Assembly: GCA_017893485.1 (NCBI GenBank)
Contig: CM030364.1
Span: forward strand, 37,828,038-37,892,037
Length of the DNA: 64,000 nucleotides
From: Hemerocallis citrina
Taxonomy: Eukaryota > Streptophyta > Magnoliopsida > Asparagales > Asphodelaceae
Direction of reading: 5' to 3'
Numbering within the stretch: the stretch's first letter is position 1; each line of letters opens with the position of its first letter. This document shows positions 23,035 through 33,005 of this stretch, piece by piece. A program made the translations under genes and the position numbers. The notes below the pieces were generated by a model. The model did not search any database and was not told the origin of the DNA. It saw only the letters and a program-made list of their open reading frames with translations.

Positions 23035-23901
23035 TTAGAGAGGCGTAGTTGCTTTCTCTTGGTATTTCAAAAGATGGTCGGCATTCCAAGCCCTGGGAAT
23101 TTCTCTGCCTTCGAGATCTTCTAGCTTGTATGCACCGGGGCGGATCACTTTTGAGATCTTGTATGGTCCCTCCCAGTTCGGGGCCAGTTTGCTTTTCTGT
23201 CCGGGGAACGAGATGGCCAATTTTCGAAAGACTAGGTCCCCTTCTTTGAGGTCCGTTGGGCGGACTCTTTTGTTGTATACGAGCTCAATTCTTCTTCGGT
23301 AACTTTGTTGCCGTATAGCGGCTCTTTCTCGGATTTCGTCTATCAAGTCTAGGCTTGCTCTGAGCTCTCTGGCATTCTGCTCTTCTTCGAAAGCTATCAA
23401 ATGAGGAGAGGGTATCCCAACTTCTAAGGGAATGAGGGCCTCGGACCCATAGGTGCGATTAAACGGGCTTTCGCCTGTTGGGGTCCGCTTCGTGGTGCGG
23501 TAGTTCCATAGCACGTTGGGCAGCTGATCGACCCACAAGCTCTTGGAGCACTTGTCTAGTCTTTTCTTGATGCCTGAGAGAATCTGTCGGTTGGCATTCT
23601 CGGCCTGGCCATTTGACTGGGGATGAGAGACGGAGGAGAAGCGGTGTTGTCTGGCGAGGTCCTCACATAAGGCTCGGAAGGCAGCCCCAGTGAACTGCGT
23701 CCCGTTATCCGTAACTATGACCCGGGGAACGCCGAATCGGCAGATCACATTTTTCCAGAAGAATTGAACAACCCTATGCTCGGTGATTGTAGCCAGGGGC
23801 TCGGCCTCTATCCATTTCGAGAAATAGTCGACTGCCACGACTAGGAACTTTAACTGTCCGGGAGCTGGCGGAAATGGCCCTAGTAAATCCATCCCCCACA
23901 T
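23035..23901 (-). pseudogene. Integrase core and C-terminus of the Tat pol gene
   Basis: A 288-codon open frame contains the catalytic D,D35E triad: Asp5 (GMDLLGP), Asp65 (VTDNGTQF) and Glu101 (SNGQAEN). It also has the Ty3/gypsy C-terminal block ending WNADHLLKYQ. There is no chromodomain, as expected for Tat. It continues in the same frame from the large pol frame after two stops in a 51-codon stretch (23902-23952). Integrase joins element DNA ends to the host chromosome. The catalytic residues are intact, but the polyprotein cannot be read through to them. Confidence 0.88.
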
Positions 23902-23952
23902 TGCGAAGGGGATCAGACTTCATAGGGAGGTGAGTGGTGCTTGCGGAAGGCG

Positions 23953-26900
23953 TCAGAAGTCGGAGTACTTCTGGCAGGAGCTGCATTGCCGAACGTGTCG
24001 TTCGGCGTCCCGTAGTAGAGTGGGCCAGTAATACCCGTAGTTCAACACTTTGCGCGCTAGGGCTCTGGAGCCAGAATGAGCCCCGCCAATGCCCTCATGG
24101 AGTTCTTGCACGGCGTAGTCAGCTTGCCGGGGTGAAAGGCACCTTAGGTAAGGCCGACCGTCTACCTGGGTGAAGGAGCGCTTATATAGAATGCCTTCGA
24201 TTAATGTATAACGCTCGGCTCGGGTTCTTATCCTTCGTGCTTCCTTCGGATCCTGGGGGAGGAGTCCGTCTCTCAGAAATTCGACGAGGGGCTTCATCCA
24301 ATTGTCTTCGAGGAGGACATGCAATGTTTCAACGGAGTCGAGTGCATCGTCCTCTATGCTCGGCTTCATGAGGATTTCTATCAAAACAGTTTGTTCGAGG
24401 CCTTGAAGGGAAGAGGAGGCTAATTTGGATAGGGCGTCGGCCTGAGCATTTTCTTCTCTGGGGATCCTTTGGATGAGGGCCTCCTCAAACAATGCCATGA
24501 GGCTTTTGACTTTAGCCAAGTATCTAACCATCCTGTCATCGCGGGCTTCGTACTCGCCGAGGACCTGATTGACGACCAACTGAGAGTCGCTAAAGATCCG
24601 CAGGCGTTGTGCCCCTGCATTCCAGGCCATTCCAAGGCCGGCTATGAGCGCCTCGTATTCGGCTTCGTTGTTCGAGGCTTTGAAGTTTATACGGAGGGAG
24701 TATTGGAGGATAAAGTCATCTGGGCCCGCCAGGATGACCCCCGTCCCGCTTCCCTCGTTACAAGAGGACCCGTCGACATAGACCGACCAGACGGGTGGTT
24801 CCTTCATTGTTTGGCTGGACTCAGGGATAGTGGTCTCAACTAGGAATTCGGCCAGTGCCTGTGCCTTGATCGCGGTCCGAGGCTGATAGGTTATATCATG
24901 TTGGCTCAGCTCGATCGACCACTTCATAAGGCGACCGGAAGTCTCGGGCTTGTGAAGAACCTGTTTCAGCGGCTGGTCGGTAAGAACGACCACCGAATGG
25001 GACTGAAAGTAGGGCCGAAGCTTTCTCGCGGCCATTACCAGGGCATAGGCGATTTTCTCAATCTTCGGGTACTGAAGCTCGGCGTCCCGAAGCACCTTGC
25101 TGACGTAGTAAATGGGCTTCTGAGCCCTTTCTTCTTCTCTGACTAAGACCGCACTAAGCGTCTGTTCGGAAGCTGCCAGGTAGAGGTAGAGTGGTTCGCC
25201 GGTTATTGGTTTGCTAAGAAGAGGTGGATTGACGAGGTAAGCTTTAAGCTGGTCGAAGGAGTCTTGTTGCTGCTGCCCCCACTCAAATCCTTTAGCCCCC
25301 GTGAGGGCTTTGAAGAACGGGAGGCACTTCTCCCCGGACTTCGACAGAAAGCGCCCTATGGCGGCTAGGCGACCAGTCAACCTCTGAACTTCTTTGACAT
25401 TTCTGGAAGGGGCCATGTCCAATATGGCCTTGATCTTCTCCGAATTTGCTTCAATTCCTCGTTGGCTAACCATGAAGCCGAGGAACTTCCCTGATGAGAC
25501 GCCAAACGCACATTTGTTCGGGTTGAGTCTCATATTGTGCTTTCTCAAAACGTCAAATGCTTCTTGGAGGTCAGCCACATGATCAACGCCTCGGATGCTT
25601 TTCACCAGCATGTCATCGACGTACACTTCCATGTTCCGGCCGATCTGGGCCTGGAAAACCTTGTTGACGAGGCATTGGTATGTCGCCCCTACATTCTTTA
25701 GGCCGAATGGCATGACTCTGTAGCAATAAAGGCCTTGGTCGGTCACAAAAGATGTCTTCGGGATATCCGGGGGGAACATTCTTATCTGATTGTAACCCGA
25801 GAAAGCGTCCATGAAGCTGAGGAGCTCATGTCCCGAGGTTGCGTCAATCAGAGTGTCGATGCTCGGTAGAGGGAAAGGATCTTTGGGGCAGGCCTTGTTG
25901 AGGTCGGTGAAATCAATACAAATTCTCCAAGTCCCATTGGACTTTTTCACCATTACTACGTTTGACAACCACTCAGGGTAGTTTACCTCCTGTATGAATC
26001 GGGCCTTCAACAGCTTGTCTACCTCCTCTTTTATAGCGAGCTGACGCTCGGGGGCGAACTTGCGCCTCTTCTGCTGAACCGGTTTGGACCCCGGATCAAC
26101 GCTCAGCCGGTGGACCAAGAGTTCTTCGGAGATACCGGGCATGTCTGCAGCTGACCATGCGAAGAGGTCTTGATTGCTTCGAATGCATTTTACGATATCT
26201 GAGTATAGGGCGGACGGCAGGGTCTTGCTAACAAAGAACTTGCGGGTCGGCTCTTGCTCAGAGAAGAGCACCTCCTCCAATTCGTCCACCGGCTCGGAAG
26301 TCGGCCGAGCGGCATCTTGGGGGATTTCCAATGTTTCCAAGGAGAGGACGGGTTCGAGGGTAGAGGTCATATAACACTTGCGGGCCTGCTCCTGATTGCC
26401 CCTTACTTCTCCTACTCCGGCCCGAGTGGGGAATTTCATTTTGAGATGATAGGCAGAAGGGACCGCTTCAAGGGCGGCCAGACCTGGCCGACCCAAAATG
26501 ACATTGTAGGCTGCTGGGACATCTACGACCATGAAGTCCATCGACTCCGTTCGGGTAGTAGGAATTTTGCCAGCGGTTACGTCGAGGGGAATCACCCCTT
26601 CAATAGTCACTGGCACTCCCGTGAACCCGTGGAGCGTGTAACCGACGGGTTTGAGTCTGTCCCGCGAGAGCTTCAGGCCTTTAAAAGCGTCGAGGAAGAG
26701 GATGTTGACGGAGCTACCGTTATCCACTAAGATCCTCTCCACTTTGAAATTGGCCATGTGAAGGCTGATGACGAGTGCGTCACAATGAGGGGTGCGGACA
26801 CCCTCGAGATCTTCGTTAGAGAAGGTCACGGGCACTCCGAGGCCTTTGGGAGGAGGGGTGGTTCGGACTGAATTGACTTCTCTGATAAATGCCTTTCGAG

Positions 26901-27576
26901 AGGAGTTCGAGGAGCCCCCCATTGGACCCCCATGGATGAGGTGGAGGACTCGCTCTTCCTCAAAGTCTGGCGTCTCTTCTCGTTCTGGACGCTTGTTAGC
27001 CCCCCGAGGTTGGGGAGGAAGTTCGGCTCGGTCCTTTCTTACAAACTTCGTCAACTGCCCCCTCTGGATGAGGGCTTCAATCTCGTTTCTCAGAGCACGG
27101 CAATCGTTGGTGTCATGCCCATGGTCCCGGTGATAGCGGCACCATTTCTCTCTATCTCTTCTCTTGGCGGGGGTGTTCATCCTCGGAGCAGGAGGCAAGA
27201 CCCCTTCTTTTTCGACTTCCATGAAAATGGCGGAGATGTTAGTGGTGAGGGGAGTGAACTTCTCAAATCTAGGGGGAGGTCGGTGCTGGCCGGCATTATC
27301 CTTCTGGAGCTTCTTGGCTCCTTCTTCTTCCGTTCCCTTCCTCTTAAACCCGGAGGTAGACCCCTCCCAGTTGGGTTGTTGCTCGGCCTCTTCAGCCCGG
27401 ATATACTTTTCACTTCGAAGGAGGATGTCGGAAAAGTTCTGTGGTGGCTTCTTGGCGAGGGAGGAGCGGAGGTTGGAATTGAGGACATTAGATTGAAATG
27501 CTACCGTAGCGACCGACTGGTCGAGGGATGCTATGGATCTGGCTTCGGCCGTGAACCTCTTCACGTAGTCTCTCAA
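23953..27576 (-). pseudogene. Gag end, protease, reverse transcriptase, two RNase H and integrase zinc domain (Tat pol)
   Basis: A continuous frame of about 1,207 codons. In order: the end of the gag domain (from LRDYVKRF); a CHHC-type knuckle (Cys146 to Cys159, CRYHRDHGHDTNDC); aspartic protease with Asp285 in VDNGSS; reverse transcriptase with YVDD at 652-655; the ancestral RNase H (about 790-900); a second RNase H with Asp935 in VYVDGSS plus SNNEAEYEAL; and the integrase HHCC zinc domain (about 1150-1203). Dual RNase H is a mark of the Tat lineage. The frame overlaps gag by one frame at 27573-27576 without an ATG; the first codon is TTG. It ends at a TGA between the zinc domain and the catalytic core. 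Confidence 0.9.
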
Positions 27577-28748
27577 TTTTTCCCCTTCTTCTGGTGGAGG
27601 TGTAATAGTGAGATGCTGGTCTTCTCAGCCCTACGGTTGCTTACGAAATGGGTGACGAAGAGGGTTTCGAACTGCTCGAAGGAGAATATTGAGGAGGGTG
27701 CGAGGCGAGGGTACCATTCTCGAGCTGGTCCTTTGAGAGTTGCGGGGAAGGTTTTGCAGAGGAGGGCATCTGAAGCTTGATGGAGGAGCATCAAAGTCTT
27801 AAAGCTTTCGATGTGGTCAACTGGATCGGTCTCCCCGGTGTAAGTCTCAAATTGGGGAGGTTTGAAACCGAACGGGACAGGTGCATCCACTATGGTTCGG
27901 GAGAAAGGGGGTCGGCTAGGACGTAGGGTCCCCCTGAGCTCCTCTTCTCGGTTTATCTGACCCAAGCGCCTTTCTACTTCATGAAGACGGCGGTTCATGG
28001 TGTCATCTCTCCGACGGTAATCTGCCGAGCCACGAGACTCGTCTTCGTACGAGGGAGAGCGAGGGCTGCGGCGATTGTAACTTCGGGAGCGACGAGGACT
28101 TGGGGTACGCCGGGAGTTGGTAGGAGCGGGACGAGGAGATGGGGACCGTCGGTGAGGGCTTCGGACTGGAGGAGGGGACGGGACCTTCGGCTCATTAGGA
28201 TTTTGACGGAGGTTGAGGGCCTGCAGGACGGTCGCTTGGAACTGCTGGAACTCGGCACGGGTGATTGGTGCCTCATTGTTCCTGGGCTGTTGCCGACCTG
28301 CGGGAGAGTGCCTTCTTCGGTAATGATCGGGGGACTCCTTCCTCCCTCTGCGGACGGAGGACCTGTGGTACCGGTGGCGAGGAGACCGCTCGCCCGGATA
28401 GTGTTGGCGGGAGGCTCCCTCTCGGGCCCGCTTTTCTTCCAGATGGCGGCGGAGGTCATCATCTTTCTGGCGATTAGGGGCGGTATTGTGGCGACCAGAG
28501 GCGCGGGGGTGATGGGAGGCCATAGAGTCCGTGGAGGCATTGTGGATGGAGAGATGCTCTTGCTGAAGGGGTTGTTTCTGAGGGTTAGGACCCTTTGGAT
28601 CAGGAGGGGGAAGGTTCTGTTGGAGCGGGTCTTCCGCGGTAGGGGGAAGTTGTCCTTGTTGCTGAGCGGGATTAGGGAGGACTTCTTGCTGCTGATCAGG
28701 GTTGGGTCCTCGGTTGGACCCCCTCGATCTGACTTTCCTAGGAGGCAT
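27573..28748 (-). pseudogene. Gag N-terminal part of the Tat element
   Basis: The first ATG (28746-28748, MPPRKVRSRGSNRG) lies about 70 bp inside the 5' LTR boundary and is the best start. The N-terminal 200 residues are Pro/Gln/Arg-rich. The retrotransposon gag domain begins near FGFKPPQFETYTGETDPVDH and ends at ...HQKKGKN-stop. The expected next block (EGEKLRDYVKRF-like) continues in another frame at 27576, so gag is split by a single frame change within its conserved domain. Plant Ty3/gypsy elements normally keep this domain in one frame, so this is more likely decay than programmed frameshifting. Confidence 0.85.
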
Positions 28749-28801
28749 GGCTAGAGGAGATCTGTTCACCAGGAAGAGGAAAGGTCTCTATTCGTTAGTT
28801 T

Positions 28802-28818
28802 CCCACACACGGCGCCAA
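28802..28818 (-). other. Primer-binding site of the Tat element
   Basis: On the minus strand the LTR end (GCGGCAACA) is followed after two bases by TTGGCGCCGTGTGTGGGA. The first nine bases of TGGCGCCGT match the 3' end of plant tRNA-Asp. The sequence as a whole resembles the primer site often seen in Tat-lineage elements. tRNA identity is inferred. Confidence 0.7.
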
Positions 28819-28820
28819 TC

Positions 28821-29416
28821 TGTTGCCGCTAAATTTGGTGTGGGGGCAAACAGATAGAACTTGTGGATTCTTAGGGAAACTGAATAGAAAACCTGTGTAC
28901 CTGTTCCGTCGGGCGTCGATCGTCGTTCCCGCCCTGCACCTGCAAAAAGTGCGATACACCGGGGTTGTTCCCGGCGACGCACCCTCCGACGCTCAATCAG
29001 TAATCTGGCAGACTATGAAAGAGCGCAAAAACTGGTGAAAGATTGATTACCTCTTAATGGAGATGGGTGGGGGGTATTTATAGGCGTCTTAGGGAACAGA
29101 TTAGGCATGTAATTCTTGCGTATATAGATAAGGAATGTAATCCCTAATCCCCAGTGTTAGGATAGATATGAATCAGGGCCGTTGATTAATATTAATCAGA
29201 AACCCTAATTCTATCCCGCTGGACCGGGTTTGTTGCGGGTTGAAACCCGCACCCAGTTGTGGTGGATCCTGTTCGCGGGTCATTGGATCTGTGAGAAGGA
29301 GACCCAGTACCCGTTTCTGACCCGTTTGTGGGTGAAATTACTGTCTTACCCCCGGTCTTTAGGATTCGTGCCCAATTTGGACGGTGTCGATTAAACCCCT
29401 ATTTTTAGCCATATCA
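28821..29416 (-). repeat. 5' LTR of the Tat element
   Basis: Pairs with 14347-14942. It is followed outward by target duplication GTTCA. Transcription should run leftward from about 30 bp below the TATA box at 29075-29082. Confidence 0.93.
29075..29082 (-). promoter_or_regulatory. TATA box of the Tat 5' LTR
   Basis: The minus strand reads CCTATAAATACCCCCC, a near-ideal TATA box placed mid-LTR. The same word is kept in the 3' LTR at 14602-14609. Confidence 0.75.
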
Positions 29417-29886
29417 GTTCATTTGATCCATTATTCTTCTATCGGTATTTGACACTGAACGGTTTCAGGGAAAAAGATGTCTTCTACCGGGTGAAGTAAA
29501 TACGTGATTGTGTGGTTCATGAAATGAATACAATACACATTTATTACCTTCTTCGTTCAGTTTTACACGAACGACAGCTTTGTAACCGGTTGGGAAGTAG
29601 TTCCCCGTCTACCATCACTAGGTTGATTCGGTGAAGTCCCTTCTTTATTACACAAAAAAAACTTATCCACAACTTGGCTTCCCTTGTATTTATTCCCACC
29701 CTTACGCACGTCGAAACCCCCACATTTAGCATATGACGAATAAAAGTCCTCGACTTCATCTAAGGTATGAAACGTCATACATATCTTCGGTTTGAGGTGC
29801 TCTTCAACTTATGACATGCATTCTCCACTTTGTTGTGCACACATAAATTTTTTGCTGACAACAGAATATCCTTCACCACTGTCCAT
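29417..29886 (-). pseudogene. MULE A transposase, N-terminal FAR1 DNA-binding part
   Basis: ATG at 29884-29886 follows an intron acceptor (GTTAG) and starts MDSGEGYSVVSKKF. The FAR1-type domain follows: MTFHTLDEVEDFYSSYAKCGGF, then KFFLCNKEG. An in-frame TAA lies in the N-terminal tail (near 29810), and the frame changes near 29580. MULE B (33006) starts with the same layout, which supports this start. The exon continues at 14346 on the far side of the Tat element. Confidence 0.8.
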
Positions 29887-29974
29887 ATCTAACATAAAGA
29901 ATAATATAACACTTATCAATTCATTGATCTTAAAACGTCAATACACAATTTGCATATATAGTGTTACGAATAAA

Positions 29975-30290
29975 ATATGTTAGAAAACCGCACAAACGAG
30001 ATCAAAAAAATTTAAAACTTTGCGAGTAGGTCAGACTCACCACATACAAGCCAACGCAACCTGTAGAAGCAGGTTTGAACTCACAGTTTACAAGATATGG
30101 TAATGTATCGCTTCATTTCAAATTAAAATCAAACACAACGATACATTGACGTATATTGCAAACCGTGAGTGAAAACTCGCTTCTACAAATTGTGTTGGCT
30201 TGTGATTGGTGAGTCCGATTTACTTGCAAAATTTCGTATTTTTTGGATGTCGTTTGTGTGGTTTTCTAGAGAAATGTCACTTATAAACCA
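29975..30290. repeat. Foldback module 1 in the 5' intron of MULE A
   Basis: The left arm (from about 29980, GAAAACCGCACAAACGAGAT) and the reverse complement of the right arm (ending near 30275, GTCGTTTGTGTGGTTTTCTA) align over about 130 bp at roughly 80% identity. The spacer between them is about 30 bp. Internal landmarks are GTAGGTCNGACTCACCA, CAAGCCAACNCAA and a CGATACATT-like word at the loop. Confidence 0.8.
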
Positions 30291-30322
30291 ATCAAGGTAT
30301 AATTGTTGTCGTTGTTTGATAT

Positions 30323-30612
30323 ACGTGAGAAAACTGCACAAACAACATCTAAAAATTCAAAAACTTTGCGAGTAGGTCGGACTCGCCACGCACAAGCCAA
30401 CACAACTTGTATAAGCTTGAACTCACGGTTTGCAAGATATGACAATGTATCGCTTCATTTCAAATTAGAAGTAAATAAAGCAATACACTACCATATATCG
30501 CAAACCGTGATTCCAAACACACTTTTACAAGTTGTGTTGGCTTGTGCGTGGTGAGTCCGATGTATTCATAAAATTGCAGAATTTTTTGATCTCGTTTGTG
30601 TGCTTTTACTAA
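30323..30612. repeat. Foldback module 2 in the 5' intron of MULE A
   Basis: A second copy of the same structure: left arm from GAGAAAACTGCACAAACAAC, right arm ending CTCGTTTGTGTGCTTTTACT. The central words AACTCACGGTTTGCAAGATA and TATCGCAAACCGTGATT pair across the loop. Confidence 0.8.
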
Positions 30613-30926
30613 TAAGAACAATAACAACTAATACTACATCTATATCTACAATAACAACTACATACAATACACATCGTGAAACTAACCTATAATTAACTAC
30701 GCATAATATAAAAATTGCATTGCTGTAGACGAAGGAGGGGGAGTAGGGTTTGGGTAATTTCGTTAGGATTAGGATTTTGGGGTTTGGGAGATTTTGTTAG
30801 GGTTAGGGTTTTTCGGATTCGGGATCTTCAAAGGAAGAGTACAAAAGTGTGAGAAGAGGGGGAGAGTGAGTGAGAGAGTCATTTGGAGGAGGAGCTAGGG
30901 TATCGACAATGGGCTCGGGAACGAGT

Positions 30927-30985
<59 letters not shown>

Positions 30986-31050
30986 CTGAGTGTGTGTGAG
31001 AGAGAGAGAATGAAGGAGGGGAGCAAAATTTGTACAAATGTTTTAAAACA
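30613..31050 (-). promoter_or_regulatory. 5' leader and promoter-side region of MULE A, with a GA tract
   Basis: Between the intron modules and the terminal hairpins. On the minus strand it is CT-rich with AACCCTAACC words. A GA microsatellite runs at about 30928-30981. The same order (CT-rich leader, then intron with modules) occurs in MULE B and element C. No start site can be fixed. Confidence 0.45.
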
Positions 31051-31057
31051 CATGTAC

Positions 31058-31170
31058 AACCTAAGCCGTTGTACCACACAACGGCCTAGGTTATACATAG
31101 GCCGTTGTGTGAAGCAACGACCAAGGTTAGAAGATAAATTTTGTTGAACCTAGGTCGTTGTTTTTCAAAT
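31058..31170. repeat. Terminal-side hairpins of MULE A
   Basis: CTAAGCCGTTGTACCACACAACGGCCTAGG at 31061-31090 is a near-perfect hairpin. AGGCCGTTGTGTGAAGCAACGACC (about 31098-31121) is a second, and a decayed third lies near 31150. They share the core of the left-side repeats. Confidence 0.7.
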
Positions 31171-31269
31171 TTGGCCAAAAAATACAAGTCATCAGTGATG
31201 AGCGAGAGAGAGTGTGAGTGAAATGCTAAGTCGAAGAGTTATTTAGGGGTAAAATATCAATTTTACCCC

Positions 31270-31385
31270 TCTGAAACTTAAATGAGAGAGGGGCTGATAG
31301 GCGGGATCAATCATGACCGTTGGATCTTGATCGAAGCGATCCAATGGCCGAAACTCGAGTTTGCAATTTGCAACTGAGCACTACT
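31270..31385 (-). repeat. Terminal region of MULE A
   Basis: Read inward on the minus strand: GTGCTCAGTTGCAAATTGC, then GATCAAGATCCAACGGTCAT. The second motif recurs, with changes, in MULE B (GATCAAGATC near 31512). The first recurs as GCTCAGTTG in element C (55875). It ends against a TA tract. Confidence 0.65.
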
Positions 31386-31398
31386 TATATATATATAT

Positions 31399-31434
<36 letters not shown>
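31386..31434. repeat. TA-dinucleotide tract between MULEs A and B
   Basis: A nearly pure TA repeat with an ACATACATA interruption separates the outward ends of two head-to-head elements. Confidence 0.85.
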
Positions 31435-31560
31435 GGATTTATTCAATTGCAAACAGGTTTGTTTGCACTGACCCGTTGCAAACGTTGATCTAAGCCGTTG
31501 GATCGAGTTAATCAAGATCCAATGGCTCAGATCTGACCCACCAAAATCCCCCATTCTCAC
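31435..31560 (+). repeat. Terminal region of MULE B
   Basis: Begins GGATTTATTCAATTGCAAAC. It holds a small palindrome (GCAAAC-N6-GTTTGC) and then GCCGTTGGATCGAGTTAATC and GATCAAGATCCAATGGC. These correspond to words in the A and C termini. Confidence 0.65.
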
Positions 31561-31664
31561 TTAAGTTTTGAGGGGTATAATGGATATTTCACCCCATTAT
31601 ACTCTTTCAACTCTTAACTATCTCTCATACTTTTTCTCTCTCATACCCGTTAATTTTTTTTTTT

Positions 31665-31775
31665 GGCCAAATGTTGCCTTAGACTGTCGTTGGCAACAAC
31701 GGGCTAAGTTAAACTTTTTATATAAAATTTTTTAACTCAACCCATCATTGCCAATGATGGGATAAGTTAAACTTT
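31665..31775. repeat. Terminal-side hairpins of MULE B
   Basis: TGTCGTTGGCAACAACGGGC near 31686 and CCCATCATTGCCAATGATGGG near 31741 are hairpins with the CCCGTTATTG-type core found throughout the right side of B. Confidence 0.65.
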
Positions 31776-31789
31776 TTTGTCAAAAAAAA

Positions 31790-32195
31790 CTTACCCTACT
31801 CTATCTTCTCTCTCACACACTTTCTCCCTACTCTCTCTCTTCTTCCCCAATCCCAAACTCAATCCCGACCGCAACCACCTCTTCTATCACTCCGGCGCCT
31901 CCTCCTTCACTTGACTCTCTTACTCACTCTCTCCCTATTCTCCCTCTCTCTATTCCTGAAGAACATCCTAGAACCCAAAAAACCCTAACCCTAACCATTT
32001 CCCAAACCATCCTCCTTCATCTGCTGTTGCTGCTGTTCCCCACAATCTCACACTCCCAATCTCTCCTCCAATTGAAACCCTTCCTCCTCTAATCTTTGAA
32101 AGCAAATCGGGAAGTAGAAACCCTAGTTCAGCAATTAATTCGAACATATTGTCGACCACACCTACATTGGGAAAATTCTTAATTGTGCAAGGTAA
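31790..32195 (+). promoter_or_regulatory. CT-rich leader exon of MULE B
   Basis: CTCTCT-rich sequence with CCCTAACCCTAACC words runs to a good donor (GTGCAAG/GTAATGAC near 32191). The leader intron then holds the foldback modules and ends at TATGTCAG (33003) before the ATG. Confidence 0.5.
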
Positions 32196-32399
32196 TGACT
32201 AAATCATTGGCTTCGTAGTTGCATTTATGTTGTTTTTTATGTTTTGTAAACTCCTGAATTGATTATTGTGATGCATAATTATGTAGAAGTAGTAGTTTGT
32301 AAGTAGTTTTTTGATGATTGTGGAGGGTGTAATTGTAGACGTAGTTGTTGTTGCTTGCTCCAATTGTAGATGTAGTCGTAGTTTTTATTGTTTGATATT

Positions 32400-32935
32400 A
32401 GTAAAATTGCACAAATGGTCAAAACAAAATTTTGAAACTTTCCGAGTAGGTCGGATTCATGACACACAAGCTAACGCAACTTCTAGGAGGGATTTTTGAC
32501 TCATTGTTTCCATGATACGATCGTGTATCTCTTTTAGTCAAGAAAACCCAAAATAAAGCGATACACAGCCGTATCTCGCAAACCGTGAGACGAAACTCAA
32601 CTCTAAAAGTTGTGTTGGATTGTGTTACGTGAGTCCGACTAACTCTCAAAGTTTCAGAATTTTTGGATATTGTTTGTGTGGTTTTCTCACATATCTCGGA
32701 TTCACCCCACACAAGCAAACACAACTTGTACAAGTAAGTTTTGACTGACAATTTGCGAGATACGACAATATATCTCTTTCCATTCTTCTTCGTGAATGAA
32801 AGCAATACATTGCCATATCTCGCAAACCGTGAATCGAAACTCACTTTTACAAGTTGCGGTGGATTTTGTGTGGTGAGTCCAACCTAGTCGCAAAGTTTTA
32901 AATTTTTTTGGATGCTCTTGTTTCGTGTCTATATA
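32400..32935. repeat. Two foldback modules in the 5' intron of MULE B
   Basis: Module 3 spans about 32400-32690 and module 4 about 32690-32930. Each has arms carrying GACTCA/GTGAGTCC, CAACACAACTT/AAGTTGTGTTGG and CGCAAACCGTGA-type words, pairing across a short loop that contains a GATACA-like word. They are recognisably the same module as in A and C, though the second is shortened at its left end. Confidence 0.75.
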
Positions 32936-33005
32936 TATGCAATAGTGTAATTCGGTCTATATGATTAGTGTATTGATAATTGTTATATTAATTTTTATGT
33001 CAGAT

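Larger units (their letters stand above)
14347..29416 (-). mobile_element. Tat-lineage Ty3/gypsy LTR retrotransposon, complete in outline, 15.07 kb
   Basis: Two 596-bp LTRs (14347-14942, 28821-29416) start TGTTGCCGCTAAAT and end AGCCATATCA. They are flanked by target duplication GTTCA (14342-14346, 29417-29421). By eye they differ at about 20 positions, roughly 97% identity. The primer site lies beside the right LTR, so the element reads on the minus strand: gag, protease, RT, RNase H, integrase, tandem repeats, an antisense gene, more tandem repeats, polypurine tract, 3' LTR. The second RNase H domain, the primer-site sequence, the antisense ORF and the repeat-rich 3' region are recognised traits of the Tat lineage. 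It sits inside the coding exon of MULE A. Confidence 0.93.
6590..31385 (-). mobile_element. MULE 'A', FAR1-type Mutator-like element, heavily nested
   Basis: The minus-strand FAR1-type transposase gene starts at 29886 and ends with a small exon at 8657-8729. Upstream of it (rightward) are two foldback modules in a 5' intron, a CT-rich leader, CCGTTGT hairpins and a terminus near 31380. Downstream (leftward) are hairpin repeats at 6600-7182 and 8063-8200. Three later insertions (TRIM, solo LTR, Tat element) account for about 19.7 kb. Without them the element is about 5 kb. The left terminus was not found; the truncated LTR at 4040-6574 abuts the hairpins. A 9-11-bp target duplication, expected for MULEs, could not be tested. 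Confidence 0.7.

Noticed and set aside
26932..27780. A 282-codon plus-strand frame opposite pol
   Set aside because: Antisense shadow of the conserved gag-protease frame.
27981..28754. A 257-codon plus-strand frame opposite gag
   Set aside because: Antisense shadow of the biased Pro/Arg-rich gag sequence, with no domain or splice evidence.
30879..31098. Ser/Leu-rich frames on the minus strand
   Set aside because: They translate the GA/CT microsatellite.
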